In this document: positions 27,863 through 37,399 of the stretch, piece after piece
How positions within the stretch are numbered: position 1 is the stretch's first letter
How the letters are laid out: the number at the start of each line of letters is the position of its first letter
From: Pelotomaculum sp. PtaB.Bin104
Lineage (GTDB): Bacteria > Bacillota > Desulfotomaculia > Desulfotomaculales > Pelotomaculaceae
Length of the DNA stretch: 64,000 bases
NCBI GenBank assembly: GCA_002067205.1
Contig: MVQL01000209.1
Coordinates: forward strand, 62,001-126,000
Reading direction: 5' to 3'
The notes under the pieces: generated by a model
What the model saw: the letters and a program-made list of their open reading frames with translations, nothing else
Database searches by the model: none
What the model was told of the DNA's origin: nothing
Translations under genes and position numbers: made by a program

Positions 27863-29113
27863 ATGCCTGACCATATCGTGAGAAACCTGAGCCTCGCCCC
27901 GGGCGGCAGGCTGAAAATAGACTGGGTGCGTGCATATATGCCCGTGCTAAACGCAATCAGGGCAGAATTCGAGCGGGACCGCCCCTTTGAGGGCCTCCGG
28001 GTAGCGCTGTCCATCCACCTGGAGGCCAAGACTGCCTACCTGGCCGAGGTAATCCGGGCTGGAGGGGCGCAGGTGGCAGTCACCGGCTCCAACCCTCTCT
28101 CCACACAGGATGACGTGGCTGCAGCCCTAGCCTCAACCGGTATTAATGTTTACGCTTGGCATAACGCCAGTGATCAAGAATATCAGGAGCACCTGCTACA
28201 CGTACTCGATACCCGGCCTCAGGTGGTAATCGACGATGGTGGTGATTTAGTCCACCTGCTGCACACTGAGCGCAGAGACCAGGCCGCTGAGGTAATCGGC
28301 GGCTGCGAGGAGACCACAACCGGGGTCAGGCGGCTGGAAGCCCTGGACCGGGAAAAAAGGCTCCTATTCCCGATGCTGGCGGTGAACAACGCCTTTTGTA
28401 AATTTCTTTTTGATAACCGATACGGTACCGGGGAGTCTGTTTGGTCTGGGATCATGCGCACCACCAACCTGGTGATAGCCGGTAAGAATGTGGTTGTAAT
28501 GGGTTACGGCTGGTGCGGCAAGGGTATCGCCATGCGTGCAAAAGGCCTTGGCGCCCGGGTCATCGTATGTGAGGTAGACCCGATCCGAGCCATCGAAGCA
28601 TGTATGGACGGCTATCAGGTCATGAGCAGTGCACAGGCCGCCGCCGCCGGGGATATTTTCATAACCGCTACCGGCTGCAGGGACGTCCTGCGCCGGTCCC
28701 ACTTCAACAGCATGAAAAACGGCGCCATTCTGGCCAATGCCGGTCACTTTGACGTTGAAATCAACAAGCCGGAACTGGCGGCGCTGGCAGTAGAGCGCCG
28801 GACAGCCCGCCAAAACGTTGAGCAATTCACCATGTCCGACGGCCGCAGCGTTTACCTCCTGGCCGAGGGCCGCCTGGTCAACCTGGCTGCCGGCGACGGC
28901 CACCCGGCGGAAATCATGGACATGTCCTTTGCCATACAGGCTCTTTCAGCCAGGTATATCAAAGAAAACGCAGGGACTTTGCAGAAAAAGCTATATCAGG
29001 TGCCGAAAGATATAGACTGCCGGGTAGCCTTATTGAAACTGTCATCGATGGGCGTTGAAATCGATCACCTGACTGAAGAACAGGAAACCTATATGTGTGA
29101 GTGGCGGGAATAA
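27863..29113 (+). CDS. ahcY: S-adenosylhomocysteine (or S-inosylhomocysteine) hydrolase
   Basis: A 416-residue hydrolase of the short AhcY type that lacks the roughly 40-residue insert of eukaryotic enzymes. The NAD site is VVVMGYGWCGKGIAMRAKGLG, and the catalytic region shows GCEETTTG and CKFLFDNRYG with the conserved lysine. In the purine-binding loop it has HLEAKT (52-57) where classical enzymes have HMTVET, replacing two residues that contact adenine. Adjacent to a SAH/MTA deaminase, this leaves open that it acts on S-inosylhomocysteine. The following gene starts 35 bases downstream. Ribosome site TTAGGAGG. Confidence 0.92.
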   Translation: MPDHIVRNLSLAPGGRLKIDWVRAYMPVLNAIRAEFERDRPFEGLRVALSIHLEAKTAYLAEVIRAGGAQVAVTGSNPLSTQDDVAAALASTGINVYAWHNASDQEYQEHLLHVLDTRPQVVIDDGGDLVHLLHTERRDQAAEVIGGCEETTTGVRRLEALDREKRLLFPMLAVNNAFCKFLFDNRYGTGESVWSGIMRTTNLVIAGKNVVVMGYGWCGKGIAMRAKGLGARVIVCEVDPIRAIEACMDGYQVMSSAQAAAAGDIFITATGCRDVLRRSHFNSMKNGAILANAGHFDVEINKPELAALAVERRTARQNVEQFTMSDGRSVYLLAEGRLVNLAAGDGHPAEIMDMSFAIQALSARYIKENAGTLQKKLYQVPKDIDCRVALLKLSSMGVEIDHLTEEQETYMCEWRE

Positions 29114-29148
29114 AAAACTCACGAACAAATACTATTGGGGGACAAAAT

Positions 29149-30453
29149 ATGGCTAGTATATTAATTCAGGGCGCCACTATCCTGACTATGGCGGGACCTG
29201 ATCATGAAATAAAGGATGGCGAACTCGCGATCGAGGGCGACCGGATTATCTCAGTTGGTCCCCGTGGCTCACACCCGGCGAATTACCGGATTGACCGGGT
29301 GATCAACGGCTCCGGTATGGCGGTCCTGCCCGGCCTGGTCAACTGCCATACCCACGCTGCCATGACCCTGATGCGCAGCTATGCCGACGACATGCCGCTG
29401 ATGAAATGGCTTTCCGAAAAAATATGGCCGGTAGAAGACAAGCTGGAACCGGAGGACATTTACTGGGGCACTATGCTGTGCTGCCTGGAAATGATCAAGT
29501 CCGGCACGACCACTTTTGCCGACATGTACTTCTTTATGGATCAAGCAGCCGCCGCTGTTGAAGAAAGTGGCCTTCGCGCCTGCTTGTCCCGAGGTATGAT
29601 TGGCAGCGCCCCTAACGCCGGACAAGCCCTGGAAGAAAGCATCCGGCTAATTAAAGAGTGGCACGGCAGGGCTGGCGGCAGGATCAAGGTGATGCTGGGG
29701 CCTCACGCCCCGTACACCTGCCCCCCCGATTATCTCAGTCGCGTGGTGAAAGCGGCCGGTGAAAACCAGGTCGGGATCCATATCCATGTCGCTGAAACTT
29801 TAGATGAAATCGAACAAATCAAATCAAGTTATGGTCAAACACCGGTGGGCTACCTGCACCAGGCCGGGTTATTTGATCTTCCGGTACTGGCCGCCCATTG
29901 TGTTCACCTGGACGAGGCAGACATTGAAATATTTGCCAACAACAAGGTGGGAGTGGCCCACTGCCCGGAAAGCAATATGAAGCTAGCCAGTGGCATTGCC
30001 CCGGTAGTCCGCCTACTGGAGGCCGGAATTAATGTCGGCCTCGGCACTGACGGGGCAGCCAGCAATAATAACCTGGACCTGCTGGAGGAAATGAATTGTG
30101 CCGCACTGCTTCAGAAAGTCGCTACCGGCAATCCCACAGTAATGCCCGCCTTTACCGCGCTGGAACTGGCTACCGCCGGAGGCGCTAAAACACTTGGTCT
30201 GGACGATGAGATCGGGATTTTGGAGGCCGGCATGAAGGCTGATATGATTCTGGTTAACCTTGGGCGCCCGCATTTTTACCCCGCGCACAACCTGATTGCC
30301 AATCTAGTATATTCATCCTCATCTGCGGACGTGGATACGGTGATTGTAGATGGAAAGGTAATTATGGAGGGCAGGCGTGTTCTGACGATGGATGAAGAAA
30401 AGGTAATGTGGGAATCGCAAAAGAGAGCAGACCAGTTGTTTAGCAAGGTATAG
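29149..30453 (+). CDS. mtaD: 5'-methylthioadenosine/S-adenosylhomocysteine deaminase
   Basis: A 434-residue amidohydrolase that deaminates the adenine of MTA, SAH or 5'-deoxyadenosine. Metal ligands are visible as NCHTHAAMTLMR near residue 65, HIHVAET in the middle, AHCVHLDEADIE and the aspartate in GLGTDGAASNNNLDLLEEM. Family size is normal. The start ATG 29149 is chosen for GGGGGA 8 bases upstream; the longer frame from 29101 overlaps ahcY and lacks a site. It closes the MTA/SAH recycling cluster. Confidence 0.93.
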   Translation: MASILIQGATILTMAGPDHEIKDGELAIEGDRIISVGPRGSHPANYRIDRVINGSGMAVLPGLVNCHTHAAMTLMRSYADDMPLMKWLSEKIWPVEDKLEPEDIYWGTMLCCLEMIKSGTTTFADMYFFMDQAAAAVEESGLRACLSRGMIGSAPNAGQALEESIRLIKEWHGRAGGRIKVMLGPHAPYTCPPDYLSRVVKAAGENQVGIHIHVAETLDEIEQIKSSYGQTPVGYLHQAGLFDLPVLAAHCVHLDEADIEIFANNKVGVAHCPESNMKLASGIAPVVRLLEAGINVGLGTDGAASNNNLDLLEEMNCAALLQKVATGNPTVMPAFTALELATAGGAKTLGLDDEIGILEAGMKADMILVNLGRPHFYPAHNLIANLVYSSSSADVDTVIVDGKVIMEGRRVLTMDEEKVMWESQKRADQLFSKV

Positions 30454-30556
30454 TACAATATTCAACCGTCTGGGGTAAATTTGCCTGTATGGTCATTAAA
30501 TACCACCTTGTCCAGGGAGCTACTAGTTGGCAATTAAAAGACCCTTAAATACAAAT

Positions 30557-30633
30557 AGCCCAAACCAACGGTTAAACAATAACCAGCTATCTTTTCATCT
30601 AGCCGGACAGGTTTAAACCTACTGGTTTGGGCT
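30557..30633. repeat. Long imperfect inverted repeat
   Basis: AGCCCAAACCAACGGTTAAAC (30557-30577) is mirrored by a 23-base arm (30611-30633) with two mismatched or bulged positions and a 33-base loop. It lies between convergent mtaD and hisG, so it may terminate both, although no U-run follows. Confidence 0.6.
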
Positions 30634-30728
30634 GATTACGCAAAGAACAACCCTCTGGAATACTTGGTGGACTTTTTTGATTCAAAATATATAGCTCTGC
30701 CCCTCAGATTATATTAGAGGTAGAAAGT

Positions 30729-31598
30729 CTAGGGAATGACTTTGGTCAACGGGTATTCAATAATATCCTGCGCTCCAGCCTTCTTTAAAGCCGGTATCAG
30801 ATCCCGCACTTGCCTTTCTTCCAAAATGACCTCAACCGCGACCCAGTCACTATGGACTAACTGAGAAACAGTCGGCTGCTTCATGGCCGGCAAAACATCC
30901 AAAATCGTATCGAGCCTGTCCCCCGGCACATTCATCTTCATCCCGACCTTGTTCCGGGCACGCAGGGCACCCTGGAGCAGCACGGCCATACTTTGTAATT
31001 TTTCCCGTTTCCAGGGGTCGTTCCAGGAGTTGCGGTTAGCGTGTAGTTTTGTGGTTGATTCAAGGATAGTAGCAATTATTTTCAGGTTGTTGGCTTTCAG
31101 TGAACTGCCAGTTTCTGTTATATCGGCGATGGCATCAACGAGATGGGGCACTTTGACCTCGGTGGCGCCATAAGAATACTCAATTAAAGCCTTGACATTG
31201 CTTTCTTTTAAATATTTTTCTGTTACCCGGACCAGTTCAGTGGCAATCCGCTTGCCGTTAAGATCGGACACAGTTTCTATGCCGCTGTTGTTAGCTACGG
31301 CGATGACAACGCGGATCGGGTTATGGGTGTTTTTGGCATACATCAGGTCGGCTACTTCAACAACATCAGCTTCGTTTTCCATAATCCAGTCCAGCCCGCT
31401 CAGACCGGCATCCAGCACCCCTTCATTTACATAGCGGGGAATCTCCTGAGCCCGCATCAGCACAATCTCAAGCTCCGGATCATTTACCGCAGGGAAGTAA
31501 GAGCGGCTGCGGACGCTAATGTCATAACCGGCCTGCTTAAAAAGTTTAAAGGTAGCCTCCTGGAGACTGCCTTTTGGTAAACCAAGACGTAGTTTCAA
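30729..31598 (-). CDS. hisG: ATP phosphoribosyltransferase, long form
   Basis: A 289-residue HisG that condenses ATP and PRPP in the first histidine step. The N-terminal catalytic part starts LRLGLPKGSLQEAT and contains DAGLSGLDWIMEN and ADITETGSSLKANNL. The C-terminal residues from about 210 form the ACT-like regulatory domain of the long form, so HisZ is not needed. It is isolated from other his genes except for hisC 22 kb away. The start is TTG 31598 behind GGAGG. Confidence 0.95.
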   Translation of the reverse strand: MKLRLGLPKGSLQEATFKLFKQAGYDISVRSRSYFPAVNDPELEIVLMRAQEIPRYVNEGVLDAGLSGLDWIMENEADVVEVADLMYAKNTHNPIRVVIAVANNSGIETVSDLNGKRIATELVRVTEKYLKESNVKALIEYSYGATEVKVPHLVDAIADITETGSSLKANNLKIIATILESTTKLHANRNSWNDPWKREKLQSMAVLLQGALRARNKVGMKMNVPGDRLDTILDVLPAMKQPTVSQLVHSDWVAVEVILEERQVRDLIPALKKAGAQDIIEYPLTKVIP

Positions 31599-31686
31599 TT
31601 TTAAATCCCTCCAGGTGTATACTTAACCTATAATACGGTAAAAGTATACAGTTGCGCGACCGGAGTGTCAATACCGGGCTCAATAC

Positions 31687-32862
31687 TTAAGGGTTTTGCG
31701 GGATAAGCAGCGATTGGCCGGGAAAAATTAAATTAGGATTAGTTAAATTATTGATCCTTGCCAGTTCCTCTGCCGTCGTACGATAAAGCGCCGCAATCGA
31801 GGCCAGGGTTTCACCAGGCCTGACTACGTGAACCATAGCGCCGGCCGCCGCTATCCGCCACACCTGCAGGCCACCCCCGGCCGTTCCCAAACCAAGCAGA
31901 CCCTCGCTGCTTACCGCCAGGTCGAAAATCACTTGGCTGCCGGTATAAAGCACCCAATCGGGGCTGGTTTGTTCTACGGGGGCGCGAAAGCCGAAGATAT
32001 AGCCTCCCGGTGTGCCCGCCAGCAAGGTCTGTACGTTGTCCCCAATCAGCCTGCCTACTGTTAGCGCCGGCACACTGGTGCCCAAGTTGTCGGAAGTGAG
32101 AACCGTAGTGAGAGGTTCAGTTAACCCGGCTACCTCGATCACTCTCACCCGGCCGTCACTACCTCCCCAGCTTAACTCATCCCCCGGCGCCGGTCTCAAA
32201 TCACCGGCTGCCAGTGCTTCAACCAGGGCCGGTAGATTTTCCAGTGCAGGTCCTTCCGCAATCCCCACCTCTGTGTAGTTCAGAAGGATCAGTCCAGAAG
32301 CTCCGCCGATAAGGTAAGCTACCGCTATCAGCGGCGTCTGCCCCTCACTTCGATTGAGGATTGCGAGGTATTGAGGGGGACCCGGCACAACCCTGATCGC
32401 TAAAAGCTGAAGTCCCTGCCCCGCCCCATTTTGCCCGGCTGGCTGGTAAAAATAAAGTGATTCCCGCAACTCAGCCGCTGCAATCAAAGACTCTACACCG
32501 TCTCCATTGAGGCGCGCCAGGGCCAGGTCCACAAACCGTGCGCCAGTCTCGGGAACAGTCTCCCATAATTGAACCAGAGATCCTGCACTTGCAGTATATA
32601 CTACAACCCGATCAACAGTGCCCAGGAGGATTTTATCCCGGTTTCCTTCCCGCAGCCCGACTTCCAGGCTTAATATTTCAGTGCCGAGGTCAATTTCAGC
32701 AGCAAGGCTGTAGCCTGTTGCCGTCGGGTAAAATAAAAATGCCTTGCTGCCGGCAACAGCTACCAGATCAGGCCTGTCACTGATGACATTTCCCCATCCA
32801 ATCCGGACAGGGCCACCCAAGTCACTCCTGTCTAGAAGCACTTCTGCCAGAACTAAAGGCAT
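31687..32862 (-). CDS. Beta-propeller-like protein with C-terminal LysM
   Basis: A 391-residue protein. Residues 1-335 consist of repeated beta-strand units resembling FG-GAP/VCBS blades (for example LALARLNGDGVESLIAAAEL and VGRLIGDNVQTLLAGTPGG). Residues 342-387 are one LysM domain (HVVRPGETLASIAALYRT). No signal peptide or membrane segment is present, so it is either cytoplasmic, perhaps placed on the spore during sporulation, or exported in another way. ATG 32862 follows AAAGGATG. No function is known. Confidence 0.65.
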   Translation of the reverse strand: MPLVLAEVLLDRSDLGGPVRIGWGNVISDRPDLVAVAGSKAFLFYPTATGYSLAAEIDLGTEILSLEVGLREGNRDKILLGTVDRVVVYTASAGSLVQLWETVPETGARFVDLALARLNGDGVESLIAAAELRESLYFYQPAGQNGAGQGLQLLAIRVVPGPPQYLAILNRSEGQTPLIAVAYLIGGASGLILLNYTEVGIAEGPALENLPALVEALAAGDLRPAPGDELSWGGSDGRVRVIEVAGLTEPLTTVLTSDNLGTSVPALTVGRLIGDNVQTLLAGTPGGYIFGFRAPVEQTSPDWVLYTGSQVIFDLAVSSEGLLGLGTAGGGLQVWRIAAAGAMVHVVRPGETLASIAALYRTTAEELARINNLTNPNLIFPGQSLLIPQNP

Positions 32863-32900
32863 ATATAATCATCCTTTATTTTTTTATAATATATATGCAG

Positions 32901-33086
32901 TTAAACTGCTTTATAGATCAATTCATCATCTTTTTGCTCAAGGCTTCCCTCAATTTTTTTTAAAATTACCTCACCATTTAGCACCTCAATCAGTAAATCG
33001 TTACCCCCATTAATTCCAAGCCTCTTCATAATACTACGCGGGATGGTGATCTTACCGTCTGGTGTCATAACCGATAATTTATTCAT
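32901..33086 (-). CDS. AbrB/MazE-type DNA-binding protein
   Basis: A 61-residue swapped-hairpin AbrB-fold protein: KLSVMTPDGKITIPRSIMKRLGI is the standard N-terminal DNA-binding segment. It could be a transition-state type regulator or an antitoxin, but no toxin gene is adjacent. The start is ATG 33086 with GGAGAG; the longer frame to 33107 has no better site. Confidence 0.8.
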   Translation of the reverse strand: MNKLSVMTPDGKITIPRSIMKRLGINGGNDLLIEVLNGEVILKKIEGSLEQKDDELIYKAV

Positions 33087-33355
33087 CAGATTCTCTCCTT
33101 GCAGCACTAAATTATCGCCGGCCAGTTAATTATAAAATAGCTCTAAAGTTATATCCAGGGGGTTTAATTGTCACCATTTGTCGCTTTTTGTCATAGTAAA
33201 CACCATATTTCATCGTGCCTTCCAGGTCCTACAATTTTAAAGACATCCTGGCCATTATGTGCTTGAATATTTTCACCTGCAATATTTTAGCTTGATTAAT
33301 TTTCAAGATCATGTAAGATACCAATAATGAAACTTTAATTTAAGGAGAAAGGCAA

Positions 33356-34543
33356 ATGATATCAAAGAAAATAAAATATTCTCTCACCAATGCTTCATTT
33401 ATCAGAAAAATGTTCGAAGAGGGCGAGCGGCTGAGAAAGCTGTATGGGGCGGAAAACGTCTTTGATTTCTCCCTGGGCAATCCCGATATTGAACCGCCAA
33501 AAGCTTTCAAAGAGGCGCTGGTTAAATTGGCGCTTGAACCTGTGCCCGGCATGCACCGCTACATGAGTAATGCCGGCTACCCTGAAACAAGGCGGGCTGT
33601 TGCCGAGGCGCTGGCCGGGCAGACCGGGCTACCCTTCAGCGAAAACCGAGTCGTGATGACCTGTGGCGCCAGCGGGGCTTTAAATGCGGTGCTAAAAACC
33701 ATCCTCGATCCCGGTGACGAGGTAATCATTCTATCCCCTTACTTTGTGGAGTACAAGTTTTACATAGACAATCACGGTGGTGTTGTTAAAGAAGCACCCA
33801 CTACTGATGAATTCAACCTGGATCTAAACGCGATTGACGCAGCTATAACAGCATCCACAAAAGCGATCATTATTAATACTCCCAACAATCCAACCGGTGT
33901 GGTTTATGATGCCGATTCCCTGGCCGGTTTGGGAAAACTGCTCCAAGCCCGGGAAGAAGAGCTGGGGCACGCTATCTTTGTCATCTCTGACGAGCCCTAT
34001 GCCAATATTGTCTATGACGCCATCACCGTCCCCAGTGTTTTCAACCACATCAAAAACAGCATTGTGGTCACTTCCCATAGCAAAGATCTTGCCCTGCCGG
34101 GAGAGCGCATAGGTTATGCAGCCGTTTCCCCGAATATTGATCAGGTAGACCTGTTAATGGAGGGCCTCGTTTTTTGCAACCGGACTCTTGGATATGTCAA
34201 CGCCCCGGCGCTGATGCAGCGCCTGGTGGCCGGACTGCAGCATGAAAGCGTTGATATCGCCGGTTATCAGGAAAAAAGGGATATTCTATATAATCACCTG
34301 ACGGCTATAGGCTTTAAGATGATTAAGCCCCAGGGCGCTTTTTATCTCTTCCCTCAGTCTCCCCTGATAGATGACTTTGAGTTCATTAAAGTGGCGCAGA
34401 AATTCAATATCCTGGCTGTGCCCGGCAGTGGCTTCGGCAAGCCAGGTTATTTTCGCCTCTCTTATTGCATCGACAAACAAATCATCATAAACTCCCTGCC
34501 GGCCTTTGAGGCGCTGGGTAAAGAATTAGGCCTTAAGCCGTAA
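33356..34543 (+). CDS. Class I/II pyridoxal-phosphate aminotransferase
   Basis: A 395-residue fold-type I aminotransferase related to aspartate/aromatic aminotransferases. Markers are FDFSLGNPDIEPP, TCGASGALNAVLKTILDPGD, NTPNNPTGVVYD, and the PLP lysine in SHSKDLALPGERIGYAA; the C-terminal arginine region is FRLSYCID. Its substrate is uncertain; the family includes alanine, methionine and aromatic aminotransferases. ATG 33356 follows AAGGAGAAAGG. It is a single gene. Confidence 0.85.
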   Translation: MISKKIKYSLTNASFIRKMFEEGERLRKLYGAENVFDFSLGNPDIEPPKAFKEALVKLALEPVPGMHRYMSNAGYPETRRAVAEALAGQTGLPFSENRVVMTCGASGALNAVLKTILDPGDEVIILSPYFVEYKFYIDNHGGVVKEAPTTDEFNLDLNAIDAAITASTKAIIINTPNNPTGVVYDADSLAGLGKLLQAREEELGHAIFVISDEPYANIVYDAITVPSVFNHIKNSIVVTSHSKDLALPGERIGYAAVSPNIDQVDLLMEGLVFCNRTLGYVNAPALMQRLVAGLQHESVDIAGYQEKRDILYNHLTAIGFKMIKPQGAFYLFPQSPLIDDFEFIKVAQKFNILAVPGSGFGKPGYFRLSYCIDKQIIINSLPAFEALGKELGLKP

Positions 34544-34698
34544 TATTATCCCCTGTTGGTTATGAAGGGCGGTTGAATTATAGTGTGATAATATTTAAAC
34601 GCCTTGATAACCACTGGAGCAGTAAATGCCTGACTTAAACCTGGAGATAATAAGTTTTGGCCGGTTCCCAGAGTAATAGCGCTTATGCCAAATAAGTG

Positions 34699-34738
34699 GG
34701 ACGCGGCAAGCATTACCTGAGTTATGCTTACCGCGTCC
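34699..34738. terminator. Hairpin between convergent genes
   Basis: GGACGCGG-(C)-AAGCAT pairs with ATGCTT-(A)-CCGCGTCC around a 10-base loop, midway between the stops of the aminotransferase and the MFS gene. A long stem without a perfect U-run; likely bidirectional termination. Confidence 0.6.
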
Positions 34739-34782
34739 ATATTTACTATTATCCGAAATATTGTGTTGTCGAGAATAACCTC

Positions 34783-36183
34783 CTACCTGGTCCCCTCTGC
34801 TTTTGCTTCAGACCGTATTTCACCTCTGGCCATTGATGCAAATACACCGAAAATGCAGATAACGGCAAATATTAAGAAGGTGGCTTTTGTACCCGCCAGC
34901 AGCAGGAAGGCAGAATCTTTAGTTAACTGGATATTCCCAACATAATGGGCCAGCAGCAGGGTAACTATAGACATGCTAAAAGCCTGCCCGGTCAAGCGCA
35001 TCGTGCCCAGTGTGGAGGAAGCCACCCCGTAAAATTTCTTTTCTGTGGAACTCATCACCGCATTTGTATTCGGTGACGAAAAAAGGGCAAACCCGGCGCC
35101 TAAAAGCGATAAATTGGCCATGACTGCCCATAGCCCACTGAAATAATCAATAAAATAAAATACCAAAAGACCAATTACCGTGAGCAACATTCCCGCTGAG
35201 GCAACAATACGGGGCTCAATGCGGTCGGATAGCTTGCCCGCCAGCGGAGACAACAAGGCCATTACCACCGGCTGAAATAATAAAATTAAACCGGCCTGCT
35301 GCGGGTCAAAGCCCCGCACTACCTGAAGATTAAGTGAAAGCATAAAACCCACCGCAAAGGTTGCGCTGTAATTGATCAGTGCCGCCAGGTTGGAGTAAAT
35401 AAAAGCTTTGTTGTCACTGAATAATTTCAGGTTGAGCACCGGAGAGGGTGTCTTTAACTGCAGCATAATAAACATGACCAGCCCCAAAAGGCCGATCAGT
35501 AAAAGCCACTTGGCCCAGGCTACTGCTGCTAAAGATGATAAACCGTACATCAGCGCGATCAGCGCGAAGACATATATTAACGCACCGGCAATATCATAAT
35601 TTTCCCCTTTGGCCTCCGCCCACTCACCTTTTAATTTGAAAAGCGCAAAATATATAATGGGCAGACCACAAAGGGCGGTAAAATAGAAAATTGAGCGCCA
35701 GCCCAGGTAATGGGCGAGCATACCACCTAAAACAGGGCCCAGCGAAAGGCCAGTATAGACTGCCGCTGCATTGAAGCCAAGCACCTTGCCTCTTTCATGA
35801 GGCGGGTAGACGGAAGTCAAAATAGCTACGGCCGTGCTGAAAATCATTGCCCCCCCAAAACCCTGCAGTCCCCGAAAAAAAATCAAGGCTTCCATGGAGC
35901 CGGCAACAGCGCTGAGAAAAGAAAAGATCGTGTGCAGGGTAACTCCAATGGTAAAAACCTTTTTACGCCCCCACAAATCAGCTGCACGGCCAAAGGGAAC
36001 GAGAAACGCCGCGGAGGCCAATAGGTAAGATGTAACTACCCAGCTCAGCATTACAGTGGTGCTGCCAAATTGCTCACCGAGTGACGGTACCGCCAAGTTT
36101 ACGGCGCTGCCCATAAATGGGGTGAGGAACGAAGCAAGCGTGGCCACCAGCAGGGCAGATTTTTTTTGCGACTCCTCAATCAT
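34783..36183 (-). CDS. MFS drug-type exporter (DHA2-like)
   Basis: A 466-residue major facilitator with about 14 hydrophobic segments. Motif A between helices 2 and 3 reads GRAADLWGRKKVFTIG, and motif C of exporters is in YTGLSLGPVLGGMLAHYLGW. This pattern fits the DHA2 (EmrB/QacA) multidrug group; the substrate is unknown. Start ATG 36183 has only a weak ribosome site. No regulator is adjacent. Confidence 0.87.
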   Translation of the reverse strand: MIEESQKKSALLVATLASFLTPFMGSAVNLAVPSLGEQFGSTTVMLSWVVTSYLLASAAFLVPFGRAADLWGRKKVFTIGVTLHTIFSFLSAVAGSMEALIFFRGLQGFGGAMIFSTAVAILTSVYPPHERGKVLGFNAAAVYTGLSLGPVLGGMLAHYLGWRSIFYFTALCGLPIIYFALFKLKGEWAEAKGENYDIAGALIYVFALIALMYGLSSLAAVAWAKWLLLIGLLGLVMFIMLQLKTPSPVLNLKLFSDNKAFIYSNLAALINYSATFAVGFMLSLNLQVVRGFDPQQAGLILLFQPVVMALLSPLAGKLSDRIEPRIVASAGMLLTVIGLLVFYFIDYFSGLWAVMANLSLLGAGFALFSSPNTNAVMSSTEKKFYGVASSTLGTMRLTGQAFSMSIVTLLLAHYVGNIQLTKDSAFLLLAGTKATFLIFAVICIFGVFASMARGEIRSEAKAEGTR

Positions 36184-36380
36184 AGTGACACCCGCTTAAG
36201 CAGGCCGGTTTTTGTTGTGTAGTCCGTGTGTTCTTTTAATATGGAAGTAGGTTTTTCAGATAATAGGCGCCTCTGCCGGATCAGGCCGGCGCCGGCCAGC
36301 TGAGGTACGCAAGCATGAACGGTAAACTTCACCAAAACTGCCCCCCCTTTACTGGTAATACCTTGATTATTGATGCTGGG

Positions 36381-36839
36381 TTAGATGCCTCCCGCTGCAC
36401 CAATTTTTTTAGATAACTCTTCCCATAAACCAGGGTTCTTTTTGGCAATATTGCAGGGCTTGCCACGCTCATCAACATAAGCATGATTGGTGCTTCCTTC
36501 TGCAGCCACGGTGTTGTCTTCCTTCATGATCCTATAGCTAAAAGTTACCCGGGTACGGGTCAAGGAGGTGATACTGGTCTCCAAAATGACTTTTTCAACT
36601 GGCCGCATCGATAACCGGTAACGGCAAAAAGCATCGATAACTACCAGTTCAATGCCTCGGTTATGGAAAATATCCATATAAGAAAGACCCATCTGATCAA
36701 GTAAAGTGATCCGGCCGTCAGTAAACCAATCAAAATATTTAGCGTAATAAGTAACACCAGCAGCGTCACAATCACCCCACCGGACAGTGAACTCCAGCCT
36801 AACGGCATTAATGCCATTGTATTCCGATTCTGTTTTCAT
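36381..36839 (-). CDS. 4-hydroxybenzoyl-CoA-thioesterase family (YbgC-like) acyl-CoA thioesterase
   Basis: A 152-residue hotdog-fold thioesterase. The active-site segment VRWGDCDAAGVTYYAKYFDW carries the catalytic Asp at about residue 25 and the DxxG...Y pattern of 4HBT/YbgC enzymes. It hydrolyses short or aromatic acyl-CoAs; substrate not predictable. ATG 36839 follows GGGAAGGGAG. Confidence 0.87.
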   Translation of the reverse strand: MKTESEYNGINAVRLEFTVRWGDCDAAGVTYYAKYFDWFTDGRITLLDQMGLSYMDIFHNRGIELVVIDAFCRYRLSMRPVEKVILETSITSLTRTRVTFSYRIMKEDNTVAAEGSTNHAYVDERGKPCNIAKKNPGLWEELSKKIGAAGGI

Positions 36840-36919
36840 ATGTCTCCCTTCCCCTGAATAATTTTTTATTTTATAGCAGCATTTCTATTTTCTACTAGGC
36901 TACCCGGTTCAAAGGTTTA

Positions 36920-37399
36920 CTAAAACACTGCGATAAAGAACCAAATGATCATTATGACCTCAACTGCCAGCTTAAGCACCGTACCGCCCAAAAAACCAAT
37001 CAGGGTGCCGATGCCGACTTGAAAAGCTTTGTTTAAATCGTTGTTGCGGTAAAACTCACCCACTACTGCCCCAATAAAAGGACCGATAATTAAGCCGAAC
37101 GGTCCCAGTAACAGCGTCCCCAGCAACCCGCCCAGTATGCTGCCCCAGATGGCAGCCCTTGAGCCTCCGTAATGTTTTGCCCCCACTACTCCGGCCAGGT
37201 AATCAATTAAAAATACCAGTGCCACCGCGAGTCCCTGACCGATGAAAAAAAACCAGGTCAGATTTTCAAAATTAACTAATAATCCGTAAATGAGCATTCC
37301 CAGCCAGATTAAAGGAGCCCCGGGCAGCATCGGCAGAATGGTTCCGATAACTCCCACGGTAAAAAAAACAACAGCTACAATAATCCCAATAATAGCCAT
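36920..37399 (-). CDS. DUF456 membrane protein
   Basis: A 159-residue, strongly hydrophobic protein with four to five membrane helices. GTILPMLPGAPLIWLGMLIYG and the Gly-rich GSILGGLLGTLLLGPFG with GPFIGAVVGEF identify the DUF456 family of unknown function. ATG 37399 has AGGAGGG. Confidence 0.85.
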   Translation of the reverse strand: MAIIGIIVAVVFFTVGVIGTILPMLPGAPLIWLGMLIYGLLVNFENLTWFFFIGQGLAVALVFLIDYLAGVVGAKHYGGSRAAIWGSILGGLLGTLLLGPFGLIIGPFIGAVVGEFYRNNDLNKAFQVGIGTLIGFLGGTVLKLAVEVIMIIWFFIAVF

